From CAVUXJ01 sp963814975 (GTDB lineage Bacteria > Acidobacteriota > Vicinamibacteria > Vicinamibacterales > CAVVIG01), in contig CAWFFB010000032.1 of the NCBI GenBank assembly GCA_963814975.1, forward strand, positions 71,795-135,794: 64,000 nucleotides of DNA, in the 5' to 3' direction. The notes beneath the pieces were generated by a model, which did no database searches, was not told the origin of the DNA, and saw only the letters and a program-made list of their open reading frames with translations. Positions 54,359 to 63,849 of the stretch are shown piece after piece. The number at the start of each line of letters is the position of its first letter. Position 1 is the stretch's first letter. The position numbers and the translations under genes were made by a program.

Positions 54359-56649
54359 AAAGGATCGGCGGCGATCTTCGGTCGCCCCGTCGACGACGAC
54401 CCGCATTCTGGCTCATCACGCTGCTCGGCGCATTTGGCGTGGCGACGACGGCGCGGGCCGCGCTCCAAGTGACGCCAGGCCTGACAGCTGAATATTTCGC
54501 GAACGATCAGCGTACCGGGCCTCCAGCGCACAGGGCCGTCACAACGGCAATCTCAACCGAACAACTCAGCGAGCAATGGAGCGGGTCGCCTCCTGCAGTC
54601 TTCAGCGCCCGATGGTTTGGCTACCTCACGGTCGCCAGACCCGGCTTGTACACGTTCGCGACCTCGTCCGACGATGGGTCCTCCTTATCGGTCGACGGGA
54701 CCGTGGTCGTGAACAACGGCGGCGTGCACGGGGAGGAAACGCGCACGGGGCGCATCCGGCTCGACCGCGGCTCACATTTCGTGGTGCTCGAGTACGCGCA
54801 AGCAGGCGGCGACTACGCGATGAGTTGGGCGTGGGCGCGCGAGGACGGGGCTCTCTCCTCGTTGCCGGCGTGGGCGCTGTCGCCGGGACGAGTGCCTTTC
54901 TGGAAGGTCACGCTCGCACGGGTGCTGGACTGGTTGCGACTGTCCACGATCTGGCTCTTTGCGCTGGGCTGCGTGGTCGTCGCCTTGAAATATCTTGCGG
55001 CCGTCGAAATCGTGGCCGGGCACGAGCCTGACGTCGCGCGGGCGCATCAGGGCTGGCGCCCACTTCTCGGCTTCGTCAGCCTGTCGCTTTTCGTTGTCCT
55101 TGCGATTCTCCACACCTGGCCGTTGGCGAGCGACCCCGCACGCCTGTCGCGCAACGACAACGGCGACACGATGCTCAATGAGTGGGCGCTGGCGTGGTTT
55201 GCGCACCAGGCTCCTCGCGATCCGCTCCATCTCTACGATGCGAACATCTTCTACCCGGAGCGGCGCACGCTGGCGTATTCGGAAGCCATGATCGTGCAGT
55301 CGGCGATCGGCGCCCCGATTCGATGGCTCGGCGCAGGGCCGGTTCTGGTCTACAACCTCGTGCTCCTCGCCGGTTTCGTACTGACCGGGTGGACCATGAG
55401 CCTCGTCATCACGAAGTGGACCGGCGATTGGATCGCCGGGCTTGCCTCTGGCATCCTGGTCGGGTTCAACGCGCATACGCTCACGCGGCTGCCGCATCTG
55501 CAGGCACACCACGTCGAGTTTCTGCCCCTGGCGCTGTTTGCGCTCGACAGGCTGCTCAGGCAGCCGAGCGCGCGTCATGCCATCAGTCTCGCCCTCTGGT
55601 TCACGCTGCAGGCCTTGACTTCGGTCTATCTGCTCGTGTTTGCCGCGGTCGCGATGATTGCGGCCACGCTGGCGCGCCCCGAGGATTGGTGGGGCCAGCG
55701 CTCATTCGCCGTTTTTCGACAGGCCACGTTCGCGGCCGGGATTGCGGGGGCGATTCTCCTGCCGTTTCTGCTGCCCTACTGGCACTTGTATCAAGAGCAG
55801 GGCCTGTCGCGGTCGCTCGGAGAAGTCAGGATGTACTCGGCCTCCTGGACCGACTATCTGATGACGCCGGGCCGTTTGCACTACGCCTGGTGGAGCCATC
55901 GCTTTGCTCGGGGTACTGCCCTCTTCCCCGGCTTCGTCGGTTTGGTGTTGACGGGGCTCGCCATCTGGCGGGGCCGCGCCTTGAGGAATCAGCGCGCTCG
56001 CATGTGCCTGGCGGCCGGCGTCTGCGGCGTCCTGCTGTCGTTCGGGCCGAAACTGCCTGGCTACGCGCTCCTGTACGAATTCGTCCCGCCGCTGCATGCC
56101 ATTCGGGCTGCCGCACGATTCGGCTACCTGGGCATCGTCGCCGTGGCGATGGTCGCCGGTTTCGGGCTCGCCGACCTGCGACGGCGGCTCCCAGGCCGCG
56201 TCGCGAGACCGCTCTCGCTGCTGGTGCTCGTACTCGCCGCGCTGGAGCCGTTCGCGGCCCCTCTGGGGCTGAAGCGGGCTGCAGACATCCCTCCCATCTA
56301 CCGGCAGCTCCGATCCGAGCAGGGCGCGATTGCTGTGGAGATGCCATTCCCCAACCCCAGGGCCGTGTTTGTCAATGCCCAGTACATGTTGAACTCAACG
56401 GCGCACTGGAAGCCAATCCTGAACGGCTATAGCGGGTTCGTGCCGGGAAGCTATCGGGTCCATTTCGAGCTGGTGAGCGGCTTTCCGGACGCGACTTCGA
56501 TCGCCGCTCTTCAGGCGCGCGGTGTGACGCACGTGTTTGTGCATCTGAATCACTACGGTGCGGATGCGACCCGGCAAATCGACATGACCGCGGCATTGCG
56601 GAAGATGGCCCAGGAAGGCACAGTCGCGCTGTATCGACTGCAGCAGTGA
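54355..56649 (+). CDS. PA14-domain membrane glycosyltransferase-like protein
   Basis: A 764-residue protein. A signal or anchor segment (FWLITLLGAFGVATTARA) leads to a PA14-like domain (about residues 40-160: LTAEYFAND, FSARWFGYLTVARPGLYTF, SLSVDGTVVV, GSHFVVLEY). About ten transmembrane segments follow in the pattern of GT-C glycosyltransferases, including an early acidic loop (SRNDNGDTMLNEWALAW) and HAHH-like turns. A soluble C-terminal region ends the protein. PA14 domains bind carbohydrate, so it may attach sugars from lipid carriers to surface glycans. TTG start overlaps the previous TGA. Confidence 0.72.
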   Translation: MKRIGGDLRSPRRRRPAFWLITLLGAFGVATTARAALQVTPGLTAEYFANDQRTGPPAHRAVTTAISTEQLSEQWSGSPPAVFSARWFGYLTVARPGLYTFATSSDDGSSLSVDGTVVVNNGGVHGEETRTGRIRLDRGSHFVVLEYAQAGGDYAMSWAWAREDGALSSLPAWALSPGRVPFWKVTLARVLDWLRLSTIWLFALGCVVVALKYLAAVEIVAGHEPDVARAHQGWRPLLGFVSLSLFVVLAILHTWPLASDPARLSRNDNGDTMLNEWALAWFAHQAPRDPLHLYDANIFYPERRTLAYSEAMIVQSAIGAPIRWLGAGPVLVYNLVLLAGFVLTGWTMSLVITKWTGDWIAGLASGILVGFNAHTLTRLPHLQAHHVEFLPLALFALDRLLRQPSARHAISLALWFTLQALTSVYLLVFAAVAMIAATLARPEDWWGQRSFAVFRQATFAAGIAGAILLPFLLPYWHLYQEQGLSRSLGEVRMYSASWTDYLMTPGRLHYAWWSHRFARGTALFPGFVGLVLTGLAIWRGRALRNQRARMCLAAGVCGVLLSFGPKLPGYALLYEFVPPLHAIRAAARFGYLGIVAVAMVAGFGLADLRRRLPGRVARPLSLLVLVLAALEPFAAPLGLKRAADIPPIYRQLRSEQGAIAVEMPFPNPRAVFVNAQYMLNSTAHWKPILNGYSGFVPGSYRVHFELVSGFPDATSIAALQARGVTHVFVHLNHYGADATRQIDMTAALRKMAQEGTVALYRLQQ

Positions 56650-56699
56650 TCCGGGCAGGGATGGGTCGGTGGAAGATCGGCTAGAATGAAAACACTGGA

Positions 56700-56784
56700 A
56701 AATCTCTCGTTTCAAGGCTGAAGTTCAGATTCGACGACCAGCGGTTTTTGAGCCTTGAGACTTGAGCCTTGAGCCTTGCGAGCG
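56700..56784. repeat. Intergenic word array upstream of thiG
   Basis: TTTCAAGGCTGAAGTTCAGATTCG on the left and GAGCCTTGAGACTTGAGCC, GAGCCTTG on the right form repeated AGCCTTG/CAAGGCT words of both orientations, ending about 9 nt before the ATG. Confidence 0.65.
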
Positions 56785-56788
56785 TTCA

Positions 56789-57562
56789 ATGGACAACCTC
56801 ATCATCGCGGATAGGACATTCGCTTCGCGGCTGATCGTCGGATCCGGCAAATACTCCTCGCCTTCGGTCATGGTGCGTGCGCACGAAGCGTCGGGCGCCG
56901 ATATGATTACGGTCGCGGTCAGACGCGTGAACATCTCGGATCGAACGAAGGAATCCCTCCTCGACTACATCGATACGTCGAAGTATTTCGTCTTGCCGAA
57001 TACTGCCGGTTGCTATGACGCCGATGAGGCGATTCGAACGGCCAGGCTGGGACGCGAGGCAGGACTTTCCAACTGGGTGAAGCTCGAGGTGATCGGGGAC
57101 GAGCGGACGCTGTTTCCAGACAACGAGCAACTGATCGTCGCCACGCGCGCGCTCGTACGGGACGGCTTCGTCGTCCTGCCGTACACGAGCGACGATCCGG
57201 TCGTGTGCCGGAAGCTCGAAGACGCCGGCGCAGCGGCGGTAATGCCATTGGGCGCTCCGATTGGTTCCGGACTGGGGATCCAGAACATCAACAACATCCG
57301 GATCATCCGCGAGTTCGCGCGGGTGCCGTTGATTGTCGACGCGGGTGTGGGAACCGCTTCCGATGCGGCACTGGCGATGGAGCTTGGCGCAGACGGCGTG
57401 TTGATGAACACGGCAATTGCCGGTGCGCAGGATCCCGTCGCCATGGCCGAGGCGATGAAGTTCGCTGTCCAGGCTGGCCGGCTGGCGTATCGGGCGGGAC
57501 GCATCCCCCGCAAGCTCTACGCGAACGCCAGCAGCCCGGTAGAGGGGCTCGTCGGCCGCTGA
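56789..57562 (+). CDS. thiG: Thiazole synthase
   Basis: A 257-residue TIM-barrel enzyme: FASRLIVGSGKYSSPSVMV at the N-terminus, the Schiff-base lysine in NWVKLEVIGD, VMPLGAPIGSGLGIQN and ELGADGVLMNTAIAGAQDPV. It joins the thiocarboxylate of ThiS with deoxyxylulose phosphate and dehydroglycine to form the thiazole of thiamine. ATG 56789 is preferred over an upstream frame start because it begins with the conserved strand. It is separated from thiS by a DUF3108 remnant and a glycosyltransferase gene. Confidence 0.96.
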   Translation: MDNLIIADRTFASRLIVGSGKYSSPSVMVRAHEASGADMITVAVRRVNISDRTKESLLDYIDTSKYFVLPNTAGCYDADEAIRTARLGREAGLSNWVKLEVIGDERTLFPDNEQLIVATRALVRDGFVVLPYTSDDPVVCRKLEDAGAAAVMPLGAPIGSGLGIQNINNIRIIREFARVPLIVDAGVGTASDAALAMELGADGVLMNTAIAGAQDPVAMAEAMKFAVQAGRLAYRAGRIPRKLYANASSPVEGLVGR

Positions 57563-57671
57563 GGGGATCCCCGCAGGGCCGATCCGACGTGGAGGCCAGC
57601 TCCGCCAAGGTCACTAAGTCCCTCCAGAAACGCCCACGTTCGCCGAACCAACTGCGGGAGGCAGGAAGCGT

Positions 57672-58818
57672 CTAGGCGCGTTCTCCCTCCATGTAGGTCC
57701 ACCGGGCGCTCACCGCCTGCCTGCGCTTGTCGCTCCCGCGGCACCACGTCGCGACCCGCCAGTCGTGAACGGCGGGTCGTCTTCAGACGACCACTGCCAC
57801 TCCACCGATTCCGCCCCATTCGTCCCCGTACCGACGCACCTTGCTCGGCCCTTGAAATGATGTGCAGATTCGAAGGTGCGGCAGGCGCACCAGATGAGCC
57901 TTCCTGCGTAATCATGATGGCCTTGCCACCCACCGTCAGCGTCCCGGTCCGAGGCGCCGTCGACGTATTCGCGGGCACGCTGTAGCTCAGCGTGCCGCTG
58001 CCTGTGCCGCTGCCTCCACTTGTGATGGTGACCCAGGCCAGGCTTTCGGTCGCCGACCACGCACAGCCGCTCGTCGTCGTGATCGCGATGATTGCCACAT
58101 CGCCGCCGGCAGCCATAGCCTGCGTTGTCGGCGACACGGCGAAGCTGCACATTCCGCTTTGCGTGATGGTCACCGGCTGCCCGGCAACCGTCAGCGTGCC
58201 CATACGAGACGTCGTGGACGTGTTCGCCGTCACCGTGTAATTCACGATGCCGCTTCCGGTGCCGCTCGCCCCACTCGTGATCGTGACCCAGTTCAGGCTT
58301 TCGGTCGCCGACCACGCACACCCGCTTGTCGACGACAGGGTCACACTCGCGGCGCTGCCGCCAGGCACGATCACCTGGGTTGTGGGCGACACTGAGTAGC
58401 TGCATGGCGAGGAAAATGTGAAAGCATTCGACGCGGCACTAATACCGGTACCGCCTGAGCCGACAGCCGAAGCCCGCGCCTCGTAGACAATACCCGACGA
58501 GGGACGTGCCCCCAGGTTGATGCGAATCTTGCCGTCCGCGCCGGGACTCGGCTTTCCAAGTTGATTGATTTGAATGGGTTGCGCGGCAGCGATCAGATAA
58601 AACCCGATTTCGTAGTGATCGACAACCGGCGCGCCGGAGACTGTGACGTTGTGATCGGCCGACGGATTGAATTCCGCCGTCGTCGGATCGACGATCGATT
58701 GCGAATACGCCCGGGTCGGCGAGAGAAGCAGTACGCCAACAGCCAGAGTGCAAAAGTGACGAAGCGTGAGACGATGACGAGCAAGGGACAGCACGTTGAG
58801 GCCTGAATGGCGATTCAT
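57672..58818 (-). CDS. Secreted protein with BACON repeats, frameshifted at the C-terminus
   Basis: Signal peptide (FCTLAVGVLLLSPTRAYS), then a fibronectin-like region (PVVDHYEIGFYLIAAA) and two BACON-type beta domains with the repeated SGCAWSATESLxWVTITSG signature near residues 165 and 245. BACON domains are found in Bacteroidota and Acidobacteriota surface proteins and probably bind glycans. After about residue 325 the frame changes; neighbouring frames give VEWQWSSEDDPPF and finally TYMEGERA before a stop at 57672, which looks like the original end. The stated end at 57672 is therefore provisional. Confidence 0.75.
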
Positions 58819-59470
58819 GACGGCGTGCCAGTGCAGGATTCAGGCCCGTCGCCGGATAGTCAAAAACGCTAGTGTAAATCGCGAAAACGCCTGTAACCCC
58901 AGCAAAGACGCCTGGTTTGGCCTGACGCAATCGTAACCGCACTATCCAAGTACCCCTTCGCCTTTTGAGCATTGAATCGTTGCGCTCCGTAGTGAATGCG
59001 GCTCGCACTTCTCCGACGAATTTCCGTCAGCGCCCGGCTGGTCGGAGTCAAGCGTCCTGTTCATCGTCATCTGTTGACCAGTCCGCGACCCAGATCAGCC
59101 GCGATCGACGGACGTCGCCCCCCTGGCAGTGGCCTTCGCCACGGGGGTCCCGGCGCCTTCATCTTTCTCAAGCACCCCTGGCTTTGCGACACCTTTTCTT
59201 CCTCTCCGCGGTTTTTGGTCGCCACCCGGTAGACCGTCGATGTTTCCCGGCGGCGTCTACTTCTGACACAACCTCGCTTTTTCCGCGAATTTCGAGGGCA
59301 CAGTGAACGTGCGGCACGCCCAAAGGCGGCAACATGCTTGCAGAGCTGCAAAAGGGCGCAGTGCGGCAAATCCGTCGGATCTGTAACCGAGATGGTGTGC
59401 TTGCCAGTTTTCGCTCACCTCGTTGGTAGGAAAGGTCTGAACATTCGATGTCGTTATTCCGGCGGCACGC
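58819..59470. other. Gap of about 650 bp without a supported gene
   Basis: Neither strand shows a protein-like frame, and I see no RNA gene. The stretch 59080-59230 is rich in CCCTGG and CTTTTCTTCC words but lacks a clear hairpin. It separates the BACON gene from the regulator cluster. Confidence 0.45.
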
Positions 59471-60175
59471 GTGCTGCCCGAGGCGGACGCCAGCGTGACA
59501 CCCCTCCCACAGCGGGTCCTCGTCGTGGCTCCGTCGCGCCCGTTGGCAAGAGCGCTGGCCGGGACCCTCAAGTCCAGCAGGTACGAACCGATCCTAGTCA
59601 GCGATTTCGTGGAGGCCAAAACGTTACTCGAGGCACGGCCCGATTTCCTCATCTCAGAATTGAAGCTTGGTGCGCATAACGGGTTGCATCTGGCGATACG
59701 CGCGGCTGGCCAGGGCACACCCGCCATCATCATTGGCGACGCCGACCCGGTTCTCGAGGCGGAAGCGGTACGCTATAAAGCCACGTTTCTGAAGACGCCT
59801 GTCGACCCAGAGGATGTCGTCGTCCTCATGCGCGCGATCCGCGCCTCCTCGCAGCGGAAACGGCGGTCCCCTCGCAAACAGGTAAGCGTGCTCGACGCGT
59901 ACGTGAATGACGCACGGGCGCGCCTGCTCGACGTCAGCTACGAGGGCATGCGGCTGGAGACCAGCGAACGGGAACTCTCCACCCTCCCGCCACTGTTTAC
60001 GGTGCGGCTGCCGCTCTTCAACTTTTCGTGTCGAGTTCAGCGGGTGTGGGCAGCACCACCGCACACCGAGAATTCAGCCGTGGCGTGTGGCGCCGAACTC
60101 TCGGGTGATGCGGACACCGCGTTGACGTGGCGGCTTCTTGTCGACTCGTTGCCCGGTGCCGTGCTGACGACCTGA
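59471..60175 (+). CDS. Degenerate receiver plus PilZ-like domain protein
   Basis: The N-terminal 120 residues follow the receiver fold (RVLVVAPSRPLARALAG; FLISELKLGAHNGLHLA; TPAIIIGDADPV; TFLKTPVD) but the acidic pair after VLVV is missing and the phosphoacceptor aspartate is glutamate in ISELKLG. From about residue 130 a PilZ-like domain begins with RKQVSVLDAYVNDARARLLDVSYEGMRLE, including a D-x-S-x-x-G motif; the RxxxR part is weak. It may sense cyclic di-GMP. GTG 59471 or GTG 59495 is the start. Confidence 0.62.
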   Translation: MLPEADASVTPLPQRVLVVAPSRPLARALAGTLKSSRYEPILVSDFVEAKTLLEARPDFLISELKLGAHNGLHLAIRAAGQGTPAIIIGDADPVLEAEAVRYKATFLKTPVDPEDVVVLMRAIRASSQRKRRSPRKQVSVLDAYVNDARARLLDVSYEGMRLETSERELSTLPPLFTVRLPLFNFSCRVQRVWAAPPHTENSAVACGAELSGDADTALTWRLLVDSLPGAVLTT

Positions 60176-60677
60176 GAAACTCGATTGAGTGCACTCCCAT
60201 TTCGAAACCTGCAGATGCAATCCGCGGACGATGTCATCAGCACGATTCGATCCCCGTTTGAATCACCCCGCGAAGGTTAACGACCTCGCGGTCACCTCAG
60301 ATATTCGAACCGGTCGTCCCCCACTGAACCTGGAGCGGCAGAGCTGTCAAGTTCGGTGCCGTTGGAGCTCGGCCGGATCCCAAGCAAACTGAAAATCCGG
60401 TCGGGCGATGCCTTTTGTCAGGTTTCCGGCGTTTCATTCGAAGAGAAGTACCCAGAGAATCGGTCAAATGTTGAACGGTATTGTTAATTTCGTTGTGGCA
60501 TTGGCGTTGCTCAGCAGAAAACCGAGCAAGGCGAGTCCCCGTCATGCTGCACGGGATGTGCAGTCAGAGATGCGCCGAACGTGCAGTCAGACCGACCGCA
60601 GCGCATGTCTGCGTGAGTCGGCGAGACGGGAGTGCCGGGGACTCGCCGGCCTTGCTCGAAAGTGGATCACCCCAACT
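60176..60677. other. Gap of about 500 bp with no supported gene
   Basis: An upstream extension of the receiver gene at 60678 is open here but not protein-like. A short GATTCGATCCCCG stretch at 60244 resembles a tRNA T-loop, but there is no matching tRNA fold around it. Confidence 0.45.
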
Positions 60678-61067
60678 ATGAAGATGGCCGCAGTTCTTGT
60701 CGTGAACAGCAACTCCAACGGGTTGGCTTCGCTGGTGGAGCCTCTGCGGAAGGCTGGGTATCGCGCGATTGGCGCCGGCTCCTTCGAGACCGCCAGAAAT
60801 CTACTTCACACGCAATGGTACGACTTACTCATTACTGACCTCAGGCTGGCGGCGTACAACGGTCTTCATCTCGTCTTACATAGTCGCGCGGTCAATCCTG
60901 CGGCGACGGCGATCGTTGTGGCCGCGGTCGCCGATGACTCGAGCGAGGTTGAGGCGCGGCGGTTCGGGGCCCACTATATTTCGCGGCCCGTGAATCCCGA
61001 GCGCCTCCTTGCGCTCGTCGGAACGGTGTTGAAAGCTGCTCGGTACCCGCTCACGAGTCCGTCGTAG
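60678..61067 (+). CDS. Single-domain degenerate receiver protein
   Basis: A 129-residue receiver-like protein from the ATG at 60678: AAVLVVNSNSNGLASLVEPL, LLITDLRLAAYNGLHLVL with the phosphoacceptor Asp, AIVVAAVADD and HYISRPVNPERLL. The acidic pair that binds magnesium is replaced by NSNSN, and the usual Lys after the fifth strand is Arg, so ordinary phosphorylation is doubtful. The shared LxxxNGLHL stretch shows that it is a paralogue of the receiver in the protein at 59471. It faces the convergent AAA+ regulator gene. Confidence 0.65.
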   Translation: MKMAAVLVVNSNSNGLASLVEPLRKAGYRAIGAGSFETARNLLHTQWYDLLITDLRLAAYNGLHLVLHSRAVNPAATAIVVAAVADDSSEVEARRFGAHYISRPVNPERLLALVGTVLKAARYPLTSPS

Positions 61068-61130
61068 AGGGACTCCGCCTGGCCTCTTACACCGTCGGGA
61101 GGGGCTTCCTCGTCGATTGAGTGGTAGTGT

Positions 61131-62293
61131 TCAGCCCTTGGCGGTACGGCCGGCCTGCCAGCGCTGGTCTCGCGGCTGCAACCGCTCTTCATCGTCGGAC
61201 AACCGCACCGGCATCGCTCTGAACCGCTGGAACGGCATGTGACAGTCGTGCTTGCGCAGGAAGCTCAGGAAGCGCTTGTAGTCTGAGGGTTCGAGATTGA
61301 AACTCTGGACCAGCGCCTTGTAGTTGCCCCTGGTGCGTTCGAGGCCGCGGCTGACAATCGCCCGAAGATCGTCTCGGGTGAGATCATGAGCCATGTAGGG
61401 CTCATACACGACGACCAGAAGGACTCCCCACCAACGCTCATGCGCTCGTACAGCACGTCCGGCGTCAATCTGCCCGGTAGTGCCGCTTCAACAGCAACCG
61501 ATCCGGACCATTTGCCCGAGATTTCCCGGGGGAGATCTTCTGGGCTGATAATCGCGCCCTCTCTGCGAATCACGAGGCGTTCAGCCGCGTTCTTCAACTC
61601 ACGCACGTTGCCCGGCCAGTCGTAGGCCACGAGTCTCGCTATCGTCTCTTCGAGCAGAGTCGGTGGTTCGATGTGATGGCGCTTCCCATAGGCTCGGAGA
61701 AAATGATCGAAAAGGAGCGGAATGTCTTCCCGCCGCTCGCGCAGCGCCGGTATGGCCAAATGAATGACATTCAGGCGGTAGTAGAGATCCTCGCGAAACG
61801 TCTTGTTTGCGGTGTGCTCGAGCAAATTCTTGTTGGTCGCGGCGATCACCCGCACGTCGACCATTGAGCTGACACGGTCGCAGCCGACGCGCTGGATCTC
61901 GCCGTTCTCGAGAAATCGCAGCAGGAGCGCCTGCATGCGCATGCTCATCTCGCCGACTTCGTCCATGAAAATCGTGCCGCCGTGCGCCTGCTCGAACCAC
62001 CCACGCTTGTCGCGATGGGCATCCGTGAAGCTACCCCGAACATGCCCGAATAACTCTGACTCAAGGAGGGAGTCCGGGACCCCGGCACAATTGATCGTCA
62101 CGAGGGGACTGTGGCTTCGCCGGCTTCGCTGATGAATGAGCCGGGCAACCACTTCCTTACCGACTCCGCTCTCCCCCGAGATGAGAACCTTGGCGTCTGT
62201 GCGGGCAGCGTAGAGCACCTCCTGCCCGATCTCCCGCATGACTGCGCTGGCACTGATCAGCTGGTGTGTGGGTTCCAAGTGTGATTGATCCAA
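61131..62293 (-). CDS. Sigma-54-dependent-type AAA+ regulator without receiver domain, frameshifted
   Basis: The product of about 387 residues starts directly with an AAA+ central domain: Walker A GESGVGKE, ELFGHVRGSFTDAHRD (the L1 loop), Walker B GTIFMDEVGEM and the arginine-finger region. NVRELKNAAERLV leads to the C-terminal part. Near 61405 the frame changes and a DNA-binding HTH-like segment follows (RDDLRAIVSRGLERTRGNYKALVQSF). The L1 loop reads GSFTDA instead of GAFTGA. TTG 62293 is the start, with TTGACT-18-TATAAC just upstream. It may control the adjacent polysaccharide genes. Confidence 0.85.
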
Positions 62294-62731
62294 GGGCTTA
62301 GTTATACAGCTAAGAAGTCCGCCGAGTCAAGGACTAATTGACCATGCAGTACCGATAAGTACCAATAATGACCATCGAGAAGCCTCCGGAAAGCTACGAC
62401 CCCTTCATGGCTTTGGCACCGAACACTTCGATAGTGTGTTCAATTATGAGACACATGAGTGTATGCCTGGACCGTCCACCTGGTGGAGGTGCCACTCGGC
62501 GACATCGCCCGTGGTTCGGCACTCGTGGACGACAAAAGTCGTTCCTCCCGTGGACTTTAACCTTGGGTGGACTTCCAGAATCCGGCGAGGCCATCCGAAA
62601 CTCGTTCATCTGGAACAGTTTGACTAACTGGACCAACGTGACACATGGCTGGAAGGCCCCTTGCCTCATTCTGGTGAGAAAAGAACTACACGTAGGCTGC
62701 TTGGAACCGGTTGACGAGGTGAATGGCTGAC
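62294..62731. other. Gap of about 440 bp, divergent promoter region
   Basis: It holds the minus-strand promoter of the AAA+ regulator (62301-62330) and AT-rich DNA to about 62370. The frames at 62368-62730 are not convincing as protein. Confidence 0.5.
62301..62330 (-). promoter_or_regulatory. Promoter of the AAA+ regulator with the -10 seven bases before its start
   Basis: On the minus strand TTGACT (62330-62325) and TATAAC (62306-62301) are 18 nt apart. The TTG start codon at 62293 follows after 7 nt, so the transcript would begin at the start codon. An imperfect CTTAG/CTAAG pair flanks the -10. Confidence 0.7.
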
Positions 62732-63849
62732 ATGGGGACTCTTCTGATTACGGGAGGCTGCGGGTTCATCGGTTCGAACCTGGTTCGGCGAGTCGTTGAA
62801 ACGACGGCCGACACTGTTGTGGTGATCGATAAGTTGACGTATGCAAGTAATCAACTCGCGCTGGCGACTGTACTGAAGCACCCGCGCGTGAGTTTTGTCC
62901 ACGGCGACATCGCCGACCCGACGGCCGTGTCCCGGGTTTTTGCTGAATACCGTCCTTCGGCGGTATCAACCTCGCCGCGGAAACGCATGTCGATCGGTCG
63001 ATCGATTCTTCGATGCCGTTCGTGGAGACAAACGTAACCGGCACGGTCGTCCTGCTGCAGGCCAGTCGCCGTTTTCTATACGACAGGTCCCGGTCCGAAC
63101 GCGACGCCTTTCGCTTTCTGCATGTGTCCACCGATGAGGTGTACGGCACATTGGGCCGCACGGGTTACTTCACCGAAGAGACACCCTACTCGCCCAACTC
63201 ACCGTATGCGGCCAGCAAGGCGGCTGCCGATCATCTGGTTCGATCGTTCCACAGCACACACCAACTGGCGACGCTCATCACGAACTGCTCGAACAACTAC
63301 GGGCCGTTTCAGCATCCGGAAAAGCTGATCCCTCTGATGATTCTGAACGCGCTGCAGGCTCGCGCCCTGCCAATCTACGGTGATGGCGGAAACGTAGGGA
63401 CTGGTTGCACGTCGAGGATCACTGCGCCGCGCTTCTCCTGGTCCTACGGGGTGGCCGTCCCGGCGAAAGCTACAACGTCGGCGCGTCGAACGAGCAATCG
63501 AACATCCAGCTGGTCGAACAGCTGTGTGAAGTTCTCGAGGAGATGCATCCAGCACGATCCAACCCGGCGATGATCGCGGCCGGGGTACACCTCTTATCAC
63601 GACCTGAAACAGTTCGTGACCGATCGCCCCGGGCACGACCGCCGTTACGCGGTGGACGCTACCAAGCTGCGTCGCGAGCTGGGGTGGGCGCCGCACCATA
63701 CGTTCACCGAAGGTCTTCGAAATACCGTGCGGTGGTATATCGAGCACGACAGACGCCTTCGCAGCGCGAAAAGGTCGGTTACGACCGTCAACGGTTGGGG
63801 ATTCGGAGTGCGAGCATGCGATTTGTCCCTTCGGAGATCTCCGGCGTAA
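62732..63849 (+). CDS. rfbB: dTDP-glucose 4,6-dehydratase, frameshifted
   Basis: An SDR enzyme of deoxysugar synthesis with ITGGCGFIGSN (NAD binding), HVSTDEVYGTLG, the catalytic YAASK in SPYAASKAAADHLV, and NCSNNYGPFQHPEKLIPLMI. Frame changes near 62960, 63400 and 63580 break the gene while motifs continue (NLAAETHVDRS, RDWLHVEDHC, YNVGASNEQSN, GWAPHHTFTEGL). It converts dTDP-glucose to dTDP-4-keto-6-deoxyglucose on the way to dTDP-rhamnose. ATG 62723 is an alternative start. The true stop is uncertain because the frame near 63780 shifts into the following gene. Confidence 0.88.

Noticed and set aside
60240..60262. tRNA-like T-loop GATTCGATCCCCG
   Set aside because: No acceptor or anticodon stem can be formed around it.
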